DNA from: Lingula anatina
Lineage: Eukaryota > Brachiopoda > Lingulata > Lingulida > Lingulidae
Length of the DNA stretch: 64,000 bases
Direction of reading: 5' to 3'
NCBI RefSeq assembly: GCF_001039355.2
Contig: NW_019774069.1
Location: 871,746 to 935,745 of the forward strand
Of the stretch, positions 45,301 to 59,625 are shown one piece after another (position 1 is the stretch's first letter; every line of letters starts with the position of its first letter). The position numbers were made by a program, and so were the translations under genes. The notes below the pieces were generated by a model. The model made no database searches and had not been told where the DNA came from. It worked only from the letters and a program-made list of their open reading frames with translations.

Positions 45301-48300
45301 TCAGTTTGAACCGGCTTTTAGTGTAATGCATCTACATTTGCTTAAATATAAAATGTTTAGAAAAGACATAACAATATATAGAAAACTATGTCGCTCCTAG
45401 TCAGAGAAGAATTTCAGCAGCTGTGTTATGTTATGAGAATTCTTATATCTCTCCTAGGAATTAATCCAAAATGCTGAAGATGCAAGGGCAAAGCATGTGA
45501 AATTTGTGAATGACAGACGCCAGTTTTCTGCAGAGTCTTTGTATAAACCAGATTTGAAGAATTTTCAGGTTAGTTAAGTTTTTATTAAAAATCAGATCTT
45601 TTGATTTCTTTAAAAAACTGGGTTATTCCATTTTTATGTACAGACACAGATGTGTCTGTACATATAGCCGTCGCCTGCGTCTGTCGTCGCCATCGCCGTT
45701 GCCGCCGTCGCTGTGCACTCAGCGATAACACGATAAGTGGAATACCGTCTTACATTTTGTATTCAAATTTACAGAACTGATGAATATTCATAATACGCAG
45801 GTCAAGTTTGAAAATCAGCATGATCGGACCATTTTTAGGGAAGTAATGCTGTTTTTTCACTTTTTTTAGCATTATTATAGCACCGATAGCACGATAAGTG
45901 AAAAACCTTTTTACTTTTTGGCTTGTTTATCCTTGTATGCTTTGTTTAGGGGCACAGTGACAGTAATAAATAATAATATTTTATGAAGGTATATGTCCAT
46001 CCTAAATAGCACATAGCTGTTGGGCTGACATTGGGTCACAATGAATAAATACGGTAAAGTCTTGAAAATTTCGTCGTTCTTGAAAATTTTGTCGGCAGAC
46101 GATTTTCTGCCGACGTAATTTTTTTCCCTTTGAAAACTTCGTCGATCTTGAAAATGAGGTACTCGATAATTTTTGAAAAGTTCGTCGCCAAATATGGCCG
46201 CGTTGTCCAGCTCAAACATGAAGGTAATGCGTCAGTTGATTCAAGACAATGATACGATCAGGATATCATTGCCGATAACACTCTCAATGGGAGATAGGAA
46301 CAATAGTGCGCCCCTGCGAGCGGTTACTCAAAATATAGATGGTTAGATGTGAATTCCCGTTCTCAATTGCGGGAACGTCGGCCTTTTGTCTTTAGTTCAT
46401 TACTATTACCTAGCCTAAGGTGCGTTATCATGCCGGCATATAGAAGTCACAGGCCGCGGCTTTGTCATTTGTAACGCCGTTATTGTTATCGGCGGCTGTC
46501 CTAAATGAGGAAGACACAATGAAAAAATCAAGATATTATCTCGAAGTGAAATGTACCTGTCACTTCTATCCATGTCTATGTTCAATTTAGGACCATTTAA
46601 CGATTACCTGACTCGTACATGGAGATCGTTCGCAATGCGAATGGGACGAGATGGCAATTTTCTTATCTTCAGCGGAGAATCGTTCGCGTAATATCGTCAA
46701 CAGAACGTTCGCGATCAAAACCAGACGAGAAGATACATGTAATTTTCATATTTGTAGCAGACTCCGTTCGCATAAGATCATCAGCGGGAGATCGTTTGCG
46801 ATTTAAGCAAGAATAAAGTGCACTTTTCATATTAGTTCAAGGGAACTTCGTTCGTGGAGGATCGTCAGCAGGAAATCCTTATTCTAACCCCCCTCCTCCC
46901 CCTTTTAATTTTATAAATAATATATATTTTACATTTTATCTTTAACCCCCCCCTTCCCCGCTCACGGCATATCTTCAGCGGAGAATCGTTCGCGTAATAT
47001 CGTCAAGACTGTTCGCGTAAGATCGTCAGAGGGAGATCGTTCGCGATCGAGACGAAAAACGATTTTCATATCATCATCGGGAGATTGTTTGCGACATAAA
47101 CAAGAATGAAATGCAATTTTCATATTAGTTCAAGGGATTTAGGGAACTTCGTTCGCGGAAGATCGTCAGCGGGAGATTATTTACCTCCCCGCCATCCTCC
47201 CACACACACACACACACACACACTTTGGATTTTTAAAAAATATTCATTTTCATTTGATCTTTAATCCGCCCCTTCCCCCGCTCACGGTATATCTTTGGCG
47301 GAGAATCGTTCGCGTACGTTCCTCAGGACTTTGTTCGCGTAAGATCAAATCAGAGGGAGATCGTTCGCGATCCTAGCTTGACGTAAAGGCAATTTTCATA
47401 TCTTCATCGGGAGATTATTCGCGATGTAAGCAATAATAAAATGCAGTTTTCATATTAGTTCAAGGAACTTAGTTTGCGAACGATCGTCAGAGGGAGATCA
47501 TTATTTTAACCCCGCCTCCCCCTTTGAATATTATAAATAATATATATATTTAGTTTTATCTTTAANNNNNNNNNNNNNNNNNNNNNNNNNNNNNNNNNNN
47601 NNNNNNNNNNNNNNNNNNNNNNNNNNNNNNNNNNNNNNNNNNNNNNNNNNNNNNNNNNNNNNNNNNNNNNNNNNNNNNNNNNNNNNNNNNNNNNNNNNNN
47701 NNNNNNNNNNNNNNNNNNNNNNNNNNNNNNNNNNNNNNNNNNNNNNNNNNNNNNNNNNNNNNNNNNNNNNNNNNNNNNNNNNNNNNNNNNNNNNNNNNNN
47801 NNNNNNNNNNNNNNNNNNNNNNNNNNNNNNNNNNNNNNNNNNNNNNNNNNNNNNNNNNNNNNNNNNNNNNNNNNNNNNNNNNNNNNNNNNNNNNNNNNNN
47901 NNNNNNNNNNNNNNNNNNNNNNNNNNNNNNNNNNNNNNNNNNNNNNNNNNNNNNNNNNNNNNNNNNNNNNNNNNNNNNNNNNNNNNNNNNNNNNNNNNNN
48001 NNNNNNNNNNNNNNNNNNNNNNNNNNNNNNNNNNNNNNNNNNNNNNNNNNNNNNNNNNNNNNNNNNNNNNNNNNNNNNNNNNNNNNNNNNNNNNNNNNNN
48101 NNNNNNNNNNNNNNNNNNNNNNNNNNNNNNNNNNNNNTTCGGCGAAGAATCGTTCGCACAATATTCTCAGGACTTTGTTCGCGTAAGATCGTATCAGAGG
48201 GAGATCGTTCGCGATCCTTGCTAGACGAAAAGGCAATTTTCATATCTTCATCGGGAGATTGTTCGCGATGTAAGTAATAATAAAATGCAGTTTTCATATA

Positions 48301-51300
48301 AGTTCAAGGAACTTTTAAAAATTGCAGAATGTCGTCAACGGGAGATCATTATTTTAACTCCCTGTAAATTTTTAGGAAGTTACAGATGGTAATTTTACAA
48401 GGCCTGACACTCAATCCTGGGAAAAGCCCTGCATGCAACAAACGTTCCCAAGTGCGTAATTTAATTTAATATGTCGCGTCCAGTTTATGATGCAAGGTTG
48501 CAATTAGGCTTATTTTGATCCTTCTCCTATATCAGGAGGTATGTTTCTTACCGAGAAGATAATTCTCAACATGTTTTCGGGTACAGTAAGTTAAGTACAA
48601 CTTAATCGAGATGCACTAATAAATAGATTATTATTTACCACCAGAAAATGACTTGGGAAGTAGTAATAAATATCCCAAAATATAGGAGGGTCAAAGATAA
48701 CAGTCGCTAAGGATAAAAGCCCAAAGGCCGGATTTTTGAAAATTTCGTCATACCCAGGAGTCGGGGAGAGGTAATTTTGAAAAATTAGTCGGTTTAACAC
48801 AATTAAAAATATTAATTATTTTTTTAGCGACGAAATTTTCAAGACTTTACCGTAGACAGTTTCGATGGTTTTATGTACTCTAAGACTGGGTTCCCATGCC
48901 TGCATCGATCCAACAGGATTTTGACCCAGGAAGATCCCTGATATGCTGTTTCAACTTAACAAAATCCACCCATTCCATTCAGAATGTTGGGCAAATTGCC
49001 ACCAGAGAGCAATTTTCAAGGCCCTTAGTAAACACCAGACTGGTTTTAGCAGGTAAAAATACCTCATAACCTCTGAAGAAGCCACTGTAAACAGCAAATC
49101 ATCATCATCTGTTTTTCTAATGAATTGGGGACCATGACCATTACTGGGTAGAAAATTGAAACTGCATGGCTTTCTTTATCGAGGTCAGATTTCACCTGCT
49201 CTGCTCAACTAGTCGAAACAGAGTTTACTGACGTCCTGAAGAGGCATATACAACGAACATGTGATGCATCTCAAAGTGATTAAGGTCATTGATAGGGTCA
49301 GTATTTGGAGTGGATACCACATTGGTGTCAAAACACCAATGGTAGTCATCAATGGAAACCTGAACCACACCAAATAAAGGAATAATCTGGGGACCACTTG
49401 ACCAACATTTGATAATTTACGGCACAAGTTTTAGGAACAATTTTAGGTTGCACAATGAAAATGCTGGTTCACACGGAGCACTTATAATAGCACATAACTT
49501 ACAGAACCAAGGGAACGAGCAGCTACCTGGGCAATTAAGATCACCAGATTTGATTCACATAGACAATTTGTAGGTAGGTCATTACTCACCGAATGAATGG
49601 CCTACTTGTCCTACAACACAACTGAACCAAATTGGAAAAGTTTTGACCAATGCCTGGAATGTTATTCCAGATTAAACTCTAAAAAACCTCCCAAGGAATG
49701 CTTTGCTGCTTGAGAGCCCTATTAGCAACCAGATTAGGTCAGGCTTACAGCGATAGTTGCTGTGACTAGACACTGACATGAGGCTCCTTTGTGGGACGTG
49801 TAACTTTTTACAGATCATTATTTGGAAAACACAGAGATCCAAATTATCGCTTTTCATAGTTGTCGTATGACTTAGAATAGGCAATGTATTTTTGCACCAC
49901 CAGCGTGGTTTTAGTCCCAACCCGCATGTTCTGCCGACTCCTGTGGCTCTGCTGCCAAGTCACTGTTACCACTTCTCCTCCTAGACTACAAGATCCTGCA
50001 TACCCATCTCTTGGATTTAGGTCAGATATAGTCTCAACTCGATCCCCGTATATTAATTGTGGGCTTTGTCAGTTTGGGGGCTAGATGTGGGGCTAGTTGC
50101 AATGCCCCCTTGTCCAAAATTTGCAAAATTAAATGCTAAATTTTCTAAAAATGAGAATTTTTTACAAAAAAAAAAAAATTATTTCTGCCGATTTTCAGAA
50201 ACTATACACAGACCTAACCTATAATATAATGGGCACGTGTTACCCTTAGGGCCATCTTTCATCTTCATGAGTTTGGGTGCACTTTCATGGGAGAAACGGC
50301 CATAAGATGCCAAAACTGAAAACTCTTCCTAATTCAGGAACCATAAATGCTAGAGCCCTCTTGTTTTTTGCATTTTGTAGAGCTTGTCAAGCCTAACACT
50401 GGAAGTGGTGTCCGTTTTTTTTTTGGTTTCCATATGGTTTACGAGTTGTGAAATATCAAAAAGTACAACGTGGTGGTAAAATTAAAATGTGAAATACAGT
50501 AATATGCCGTAAATTTCAAAGGTCAGGATAAGATAACATAAGGCTTAGCCAGGGACAGACAACTTCCAGTCAAAAATGACAGAATTCCATGAAATTCAAA
50601 CATCTGGAATTTCTCAGCACCTCCCATTTCATGAATTTCGACCAAAACAATCTTTTTGTTATTTCAATTAATTTCTTCTGTATGAAATTTATGGCACATT
50701 CAGGGATCTCCCTAGGTTGAAGGTCAAGTGTGCCATTTGGGCACACTCAAGATTGAAAAGTGTGCCATTTTGCGAAACATTGTGCCTAGTCATTCAATGC
50801 ATGCTTGGGCATTAAATTTAAAATGTCACTAACAGTCAGTATAATTTAATTGTGACCATTATTAATTGCATTTATAATTTATATTAATAATTATAATTTA
50901 TATGAAAGATTGTTTTTTTAAAATAAAATCTGAGAAGTATTCTCAATATATAAATAATCAAAATAAAACATCTAGACAAAAATAACTAGTTATTATTTTT
51001 TTATTCTTTTTTAGTTCTATATAACAAAGCCCATGACAACATTTTAGCAACACCAGCTTATGCACGTGTGTAACAGTGTTCATGAAATAACTTTTAATAG
51101 AAAATTATATTCTGATTTACTCCCCTGGATGTCAGGTGTATCTTTATATCTGTAAATATCCCCTTTCCAGTTCCATCAGAAATATACAAGTCTTTAAAAA
51201 AAGTTTTTTGGGGCTAAATTAGTGGATCAACTACTCTGCAACTGATTACCAATTTATGATGAGCTAAAATATCTCCACTTTCATCACATAAGACAGCAAT

Positions 51301-54300
51301 GACTGGTGATTCTGTTATGTAATGTTCTCATCAATCAAACAAGATTAAACATCAAGAATGTCAGTTGCAGCATTGTAACTGCAGTATGAGACTGCACTGC
51401 AGCACTTCAGCTGACCTATATCTGGAACTTCTACAGCTTGGAGAAAGTTCATTAAAGAACAGTCCTGGAAAGTGGAATACACTCCTTGGCCATCCAAACC
51501 ACTGCTGTCATCGCTGTCATGATGGCCTTCTCTTGCAAGTTCAGGGCTTTAGTAGTTGCTGTGCTCATGTACTCCTGTTCCTTTGGTAACTGTTAAAATA
51601 AGCATTGCAATTCAGTAATGCTGCCTACTACTTTATAAATCACATAATATATATACTTAGAAACTTTAAAATTCACTAATCATTTTGTCCATAATAACAA
51701 TCAGTGATACTCAAACTAAAATGACTGAAATGCAATCCCATTACTTGGCATAATAATTTCTATATCATGCGGTACATTAACTTAGCAATAAACTACAAAA
51801 TTTTATCCAATACAATACAAATAGAAATGGAAGACATAATTATAGTGTTAATTGACTGCTTATCCCACCAAAAACGTAGTACTTTGCTCAAGGCCAAATA
51901 CACAAGAAACTCAAAATAATGACTGCGAGTGCATTGTAGATTATCACTTTGTATTTCAATGGGCTGGATTAAACGTGATTAAAACTAATAAAAAGACCAC
52001 AGGTAATTACAAAAGCATTTTATTTCAACAGCTTTGACATAGATGAAAAAAAAAAATGTAAAAAAAAAACTGTTTGAAAAGTGAGTTACAGAAAGTTACA
52101 CAGTGGGGGGGGGGGGGTATACTACAAAAGTACCAAAATAACTTCAACTCCCTACATACGAATGCGTACATCTCTTAAGTAGGCTGCACACTTGTTAACA
52201 CTTATCAGTCGTTTTTTAAATGACTTTGAATCAGAATAAATTTATTTAAGGTCGGTCATTCCAACGTGGCGGGTGCGAAAGTTGGATGATATCCACAGGG
52301 CCATGGTATTACGTTTGTCCGGCTTTTTGCATTGTGCACACCACATGGTTGATTTTTCCTTGTCGAAGCGCATCCACGGGAATCTCTGCAGTCAACTTTG
52401 CTGAAACTTCCTAACGTAAGTTAGTGGAGGCTCCCTATCTGGTACATTACCAAAAAACGAAAGCTTCGGCTGCTTTGCTTTTGGCGCAGCCATCTCTGAA
52501 CTTCCGGTATACTCTCCACGCAGAGAAGGTACTCTCCATGCAGAGAACGCGTGCAGTAGACGAGACTAGAACTTTGACGTTAGGTTTTTCCGATTCACTT
52601 GTTCCAAGTTTAGTAAAATTATGATGGGTTTAAAAAAACACAATTTTAACAGTTTAAAATATGTTGAACAAACAAACTCCGTTTTTTACTGTAATTAATT
52701 TTATTTATTTTTGATGCGCCCTTGGGACGCACTGCTATTGAAAAAATGCGTCATTACAAATATGTGCGTGCCAATGGCGCAAAAACGCAGCCTCGAGAGA
52801 TCCCTGCACATTACTGTACCTCCAAAATTAGCAAAAATACACCCATTTTAGTCCCTTGTGTCTCCAAAACTGGCACAGTTAGGCCCCCAGTTACTATTGA
52901 ACTTGAATAGGAAGTCCTATACTGGCAATCTAACTGTGAACTTGAAATTGACCTTTGACTTACTTTTTGCCATGAACTGCACTTCACAGATTTGGATTTA
53001 AACCCCATGATATTGTTTTTCCCCATGATATTGTTTTAAATGGTAATTTCCAACAAAAATATGGAAAACTTTTATTTACTGCGTTTTGTAGAGCTTGTCA
53101 AGCACAACGCTGGAGGTGGTATCCCTTTTTTTTTTGCTTTTCCATATGAATGCGCTTACTCCAGCTGGATATCGCCTATTGGATCCTCTAGTTGTTTGCT
53201 TCTCTGGTGGATTCAATTAATGAGCATGTCAGAATAATATAAAAGAGATTATTCAAAGTTATTAAAGCACAATTTTAATCCTTGTTTTCATTTGTCTTTC
53301 AGCAGAATAGGAAAAAAACGGAGGAAAAATGATTTGGAAAAAAATAATATTTAATGTCAAGTGACTGTAATTTAATATTAAACTATGACAAAGGAAAGCT
53401 ACCTGGTTGTGGTACACGCTAATCGCCTCTCCCTCCGTCAACTCCAGTTCTCCTCTACAGAAACAATTCTAAGTTCTAAGCAGAATCTTTTTGAAGAACA
53501 TTACACTAGTTTCTAGTTGCAAGAATTGCTTTTAAAAAACAACACTACGGTAATATGCCAAACAATTTGACCAAGATTAATTAATTAATTTCATGGAAAT
53601 GTCATTTTGGTTGAATTGATTAAAATATAGCAATGGAAACCTTCAATATCGTCGGATTGTTTGGGGCATCTGCCAAAACGTCCATCTTACCGGAAGTATT
53701 GCATTTTACCCAAAGTGTCATGCAAGAATTGAAGATAAGCTGCAAGTTTCAATCACATTTTATCCTCCTTTTGAAATCTTTTACCCCATTCACACTACGC
53801 TCAGTTATCCGTATAAGTTGCGAATTAGGTCACAATTCAAATAAATGCAGTAGTGTGAACGCAAGAGGATTTCTGTAATGCGAATTTTCAAAATCCTGCA
53901 AGCGAGGTGGATTTCTAAGCGCGATTTGTATCAGTGGCCGGAAGTAAATAGTGCAGAGATGTCTTTGCACATGTGCGGTACATGGCGGGAAACATACTTT
54001 TCTCAGAAAGCCTACTATGTGTGCCAAATACGCGGGGTTGTCCAAATATTCTTTGTTTTGTTTTACAACGTTTTTTTCCCCAAGAAAAAAGCGGAAAAAA
54101 TTCCAGAGAAATAAACATGTAGTAATTGCCACCATATTTTGTACTGCTTGATGCAGTGCATGCGCAGTTGTTTATGCAGGAAGTTTCACCTGGATTTTGG
54201 CTTTGCCGATGCGGTTTCCTCTTTACAGTGTGAACGCAAAACCGAATCAAATTTCTCATGAAAAATTCAGATTATAGAAATGCGCATTTTTGCAACTGCA

Positions 54301-57300
54301 GTGTGAATGGGATATTATTTTGCTGTTTACAATATGTGCTAACATTACTTGAGATTCAAACAGACAACAATTTATAATTTCTATCTGTTTATTTCCCTCA
54401 CCTACAATCATTTTCATGATGCGCTTCATAAGTGGGACAAGTTTTTGTTGTAAACAATGCCCGGTCACTTATATTTGAAACCGATAGCTGTAGTGGACTT
54501 AAACCAGTTATGTGACCTATATACGCCCTATTTGAATTTTAATGTGTCAACTGAAATCAACCAAATTGAGATACTTTTTTCTACCAGTCTGAGATCAGTT
54601 GTTTTCAACTTGCAAGGCTTGCTATCAAAAAATTCCAACTGGTACTCAAACGAAATTCAGTGTAACTTTTAATTACTTTAAGTATTTTAATTTAAAAATC
54701 ATGTCATATTAAAACATATTGAGAAAAGGCAATCTACGGAGCCTACCTGTGCCGATAGACATATCTTGTTGGCACTCTTCCAATTTTCTTACATATATAC
54801 ACTCACTGAGGTGTACTAAATTCATGAAAATCATGATCGTGCAAGACTGCTTACTGCTTAAAATTCATGGTCAATAAAAATCTCCAGACATCTGGTTTTA
54901 AGATCGATCGGAATTTAGGAGCCGTTCAAAATTCATGCTGGGGTAGTGCTGGGATTTTTTTTTTTGCTTTAGCCAAACTTCTGAAAAAATTTAGCCAAAT
55001 CAAAATTTTTTAGCCAACTTATAATATTTTTAGCCCAAAAAAAAGACAATATAAGGAATTTAAACCAATATTTATTCCATTTTAAATGCATTTTTTCACA
55101 ATGTTGATGCAAACAAGATTTAAAATCTAATGAATCTTTCCTTCTTTTGTAATTGTTCCGCTTCTTGTAGTATATACATGTAACACATACGTCATCCGAA
55201 AGATGTAAAAGATAAATGATGCAAGTGCTCAAATTGATGTTTCCAAAATGGTTTTGACTCCATCCTCTTCCATTAGTATTAGATGGGAAATATTCATTTT
55301 TATGTATTGCAAAGTTCAAAAGAGTTCAGATTCCAACTGCCAAAGCAATGTCTCGTCAGTGGATACGTCACACTCCCCTCCATTTTTATTTAAGATCTGC
55401 ATCTCAGGTATGCTATTTTGGCCCCACCCCAAAAAGTCGGAAATCCACAAATGGTTGGAAAAACCTCATCCCTGCTTAAAATAATAAAGTGACATAATTT
55501 TGGGCAATAAAAACTTTTGGTTTAACATTAAGCTTAAGGGCGCATTCCCATAGACTTTAGATCAATCTATCCCGGTGGGGAGTCTTACTAGATTACTGTC
55601 AGATAATCCGGCTTAAATGTCCGTCCCGCCTACTACAAGCTCTAAGGGGGTAATTAACTTTCGTGCCCGCTCGGCTGACAGCTATTTAGCGTGAACCCCA
55701 GGGAGTTAGGTCGATCTAGTTTGGATCGAATTAATCTCTGGGAATGGGGTCTAAAATTCAGTTTAGTCTGAGCCCCAAGTCAATACAGCAAATGCAACTT
55801 ACATGAGTCACGGCTGGTACCAGTTTATTGATTTTTCAGTTAAATCTACTCTCAGATACTTGATGACAGGTAGTTGTCTAGACAACAGACTAGTTACAGT
55901 TAAAACTACAATGATACCAGCCCCTTCTAGTATTGATTTTTCAGTTGTGGGACTGGAAGTGCTTGTTACGATTTGTAATAGTTATGTCAATGAGGGAAAG
56001 TTAATTTTCACAAGATTGCACGGTACATACCATCTTTTCCACGTGTCATCTCGAGGAGTTTGTGCTGTGAGAAGATCCTCACTGGCTTCTTCAAATAAAC
56101 CTTTAACCTGTCCAACCCCTACACAACAAAGTTACTCATTTCCTTCTGTACTTAAAATAAATTTCTCAGAGCAATATCTTCTTCATATCAGAAAGTTTTT
56201 CTTTAGATCTTGCACCCGCCATAATTATTCATAACACACACTGAACACGCTTTAAGAAACTAACCGATCACATGCGCAACACTATTGGGTTAAATCGGCA
56301 TCGCGTTATGGGTCAATTTCTTTATATGGTAAATTGACCTTGCTGTAATTAGATTGTATTATAAACATAGTCTGGTATAAACATAGTCTAGCGCGACCCC
56401 AGTCATGGTACATTACTGTACTTGGGGGCCATCCCCCTTTCCCCGCTTTTGCCATAAAGGCTATTTGGCTGTGGTGGATGCTTATTGCTGTGTCTGTACT
56501 TAAAAATAGTAATAGATATAAACAGTAATACTCACCACTTGTTATCAAAAACAAAGCACAGGCGCTGTATTTCATGTTCATAATCTCACACTTTGTGCAA
56601 GGCTTTCCAGGATGGACTGTGGCCAAAACTAGGTCTTGTATTGATCAAAATTTGTTAAATTATCCTTTTCATTCTTAATTTAGGGTCCAGCTCTGTATGC
56701 CTACAATGATGCTACTTTTGGTGATGCTGACTGGGATAGAATAGGAGCCATTCATAATAGTAGCAAAAAAGATGACCCACTGAAAGTAGGGAAATTTGGA
56801 TTGGGATTCAAGTCCGTCTTTCACATGACAGGTATCAGTAATGAAAACTGTTTATTTATTGACAGAGTGCATGCACACTTCAAATGAACAATTGAATGGT
56901 GTAACCCTCTCCCTCCCTTTGAACTGTAATTAAGTTGGGTACACTAATTAAACCTTGCATTTAGTGAAACAAGGGAGTCTTTACTGTGAAAATTTTGTTA
57001 CAGCTACTTTATATGAGCTTATATATAGATATTTGCAGATATACATCAAATAATTTACAATATGTAGTTGGATACTATTTACATATTATATAACATGGTA
57101 TATTAATTACTTAGTTACATTTGAAGGGAGTGTGGATTCACCGCACAGAAAGAAAGAAAATATGTTAAAATATCATGTTTGAAGAAAAATGAAACTATGT
57201 CCCTTGGGATTTCTCCAAGTTGTGTATCGATTGAAACTATATGGTGACATTTGGTCAGGCTTTGTGGCAAAAAAAATTTTTTTGATTTCACATGCATTTT

Positions 57301-59625
57301 TCACATTAATTTTATTGTCAAAGGACCTGAATCGGAAAAAGAAAAGAAATAGCATGAGGGGAAGATGGTTCCTAGTTTCATAAGCAATAGAGCGCCTTTT
57401 TAAAATGGATTGGGTGGGCTTATCTTGGCTTTCTATAAACACACGGTTAAAAACTTTTCAAAAAGAATATCCTTTCACATTATATAAACATTGATTACAA
57501 TTGTTGTTGGTTTAATGTTTCTACAATTTAAAGCTTTTCTAAAGGTTAATTTTGTTATGCATTACTGTAACAAAAGTCTTAAGGGAAACCGCTTAATCCT
57601 GTAATGGTCTCTCTGCCTCTCACATGGCTCCCCACGCATCGTCCCTCGACCGGTTGAATTGAACCAAGGTTTAATTAATGTGCTCCTGCTGGGACGACAC
57701 GTGGGGAAGTGTGTGAGAGGCAGAAAGACCATTAATGGATTAAGCGGTCTTCTTTTCATGTAGGTCCGCCATATTTAGGTCGCAGCCTTACTAGACCTCA
57801 GCTCTCCTCGATGTGAATGCTCCCTATAAAAATTAGGCCTTTTATAAAATATGTGAATTCATTAGTTAAGCACATAAGTGATATTCAAAATTGAGTTTTA
57901 TATCATATATTTACTGTTTTCTATTTTCAGATTTACCAAGTGTGATAAGTGGAGACAAGATAGGATTCTTAGATCCACATGAAAGATTCTTTGGTTCCAG
58001 AACAACAGGAAAACAGTGGCACTTGAAGAAGGACAGACAGACAATATCTACTCTTAGTGATCAATTTGAACCATTTATGGGAATTTTTGAGTGCAGCAAG
58101 AAAACATTTAGTGATGGATTTTATAATGGGACATTGTTTCGATTTCCACTCAGAGCAAAAGAACAAAATGATGAATTCTTTTCAGAATTATCAGAAGAGA
58201 CATATGCACCTGAAAAAATAAACAGTTTGTTCAAATCTTTCATGACATGTTCATATATGAACCTTCTATTCCTGTCATCACTGGAAACCATTGAATTGTA
58301 TGAAAGAGGGGAAGAAGATGAAAAACCTAGGTTAATTTTCAGTTTAGTAATCGATAAAATTGATGCTGTGAGATCAGAGCGTCAAAAGTTTTTGACAAAA
58401 ATTGATCAGCTGCGACAAACCAATAAGTGGCCAGAGAATGCTGTCCAAGTGACATATGAGCTCCAATTCACAGAGACAAAATATATGCGGGGATCAGCCA
58501 GGGCAAGTCCCAGTCATTTAAATGTGGCCAACCTATCTCATGACATAACTTTCCCAACATCTGTTTCAACAAGCAAATGGATGTTAACAAACCACTTTTC
58601 AGGAGGCCAAGTGAGTGCACGGTTTAAAGAACTGGCAAATGATTCAAAACTGGGTTTTCTTCCATGGGTGGCTGTTGCTATGTGCTGTGAGACCAAAGGT
58701 GAGCCATTTGAACAAGTTAAGCGGAGACCCCAACAACCAAAAGGTCATCTCTTCTGTTTCCTACCACTTCCACTGGAAACAAAAAGCATAACTGGTCTAC
58801 CAGTCCATGTGAATGGGTTCTTTGCTCTAAGTCAGAATCGCAGACATCTTAAATGGCCCACTGCAGATCAAGAAAAGTCAACCCTGACTGATAAAGCTCT
58901 GTTGTGGAACATCTGTCTTATGGAAGAAGCAGTTTCCAAGGCATATGCTGAACTCCTCAGTTTTGCCACTAAGAAATGCATTTCACCAGTGTGCTTTTAT
59001 GATGCAATGCCAGCATACAGTGCAATTGATCCAAAATTTGAAGAAATGGTGAAAAGTATGTACAGATTGACTCTATCAAGTCAATTATTTCACAGCCCAA
59101 CAGCTGGTGTCAACAGTAATCAGTCTTTTGGCACATGGGAATATGCCAGTGAAGTCTTGTTCAATGATTTGTGCTCCAAGGTTGACAATGATGAAGATCA
59201 AATAACAATTTTGAACATTCTCAGGCAAAGTGGAGCAAAAGTTTGCACAGTCCCCTCACACATAGAAGATGCACTGATGAGAGACAACTTGGCAGTAGCA
59301 AAGATTCAGCCAAGAAATGTGCGAATTGCTCTCAAGAAACCTAGTGTGTCACCTTATGTAGATGGTCTTCCATATGAAAAGAAGATGTCTCTACTTAAGT
59401 ACATACTGTCTGATTCATCTTATGAAGATATGGTTGGAATCAGTCTTTTGCCCCTAGCTGACCAGTCTTTTGCCATGTTCCAAGCCAGCAAAAGTGAAGA
59501 GGTGTACATTCCAACCAAAGATCATCCAAAAGAACTTCTCCCTGGACTGAGTCATAACTTATTAGATACATCTAGGGATGTTCCATCTGAAGTTACCTCA
59601 CACCTGAAAAAGATAGCAAGTTTGG
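40711..59625 (+). CDS. SACS-like: Sacsin-like exons 1-5: first sacsin repeat region (SRR1)
   Basis: The Bergerat-fold ATPase is split over exons 2-5. The ATP-binding N-box is ELIQNAEDARA (exon 3, where vertebrate sacsin has ADDAGA; the E, N and D ligands are kept). Next comes GPALYAYNDATFGDADW (exon 4), then KVGKFGLGFKSVFHMT with the glycine-rich ATP lid across exons 4-5, then FLDPHERFFG. Exon 5 (57931-59625, 564 codons) carries the rest of the SRR, including LFRFPLR, CFLPLPLETK and GLPVHVNGFFALSQNRRHLKW, which are recurrent sacsin motifs. An upstream ATG at 57891 opens the same frame but lies in intron sequence before the acceptor at 57930. Confidence 0.88.

Larger units (their letters stand above)
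50701..52806 (-). mobile_element. Decayed hAT-type DNA transposon
   Basis: The ends CAGGGATCTC (50701) and GAGATCCCTG-like (GAGAGATCCCTG, ending 52806) are inverted. CACATT lies directly outside both ends, and with a one-base boundary shift the flank match is 7 of 8, as expected of hAT 8-bp target duplications. Minus-strand transposase remains lie inside (52240-52493 and 51365-51590). About 2.1 kb is left of a longer element. It lies in sacsin-like intron 3. Confidence 0.75.

Noticed and set aside
47506-48297. Open frames of 224 and 263 codons over 47506-48297
   Set aside because: They are produced by the N gap 47566-48137 inside the family C transposon.
51365-51589. Plus-strand 74-codon Cys/His-rich frame
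   Set aside because: It is the shadow of the minus-strand hAT transposase relic.
57891-57930. Upstream ATG that extends the sacsin-like exon 5 frame
   Set aside because: The 13 residues before 57931 are intron sequence including the polypyrimidine tract and the CAG acceptor. Exon 4 joins in phase at 57931.
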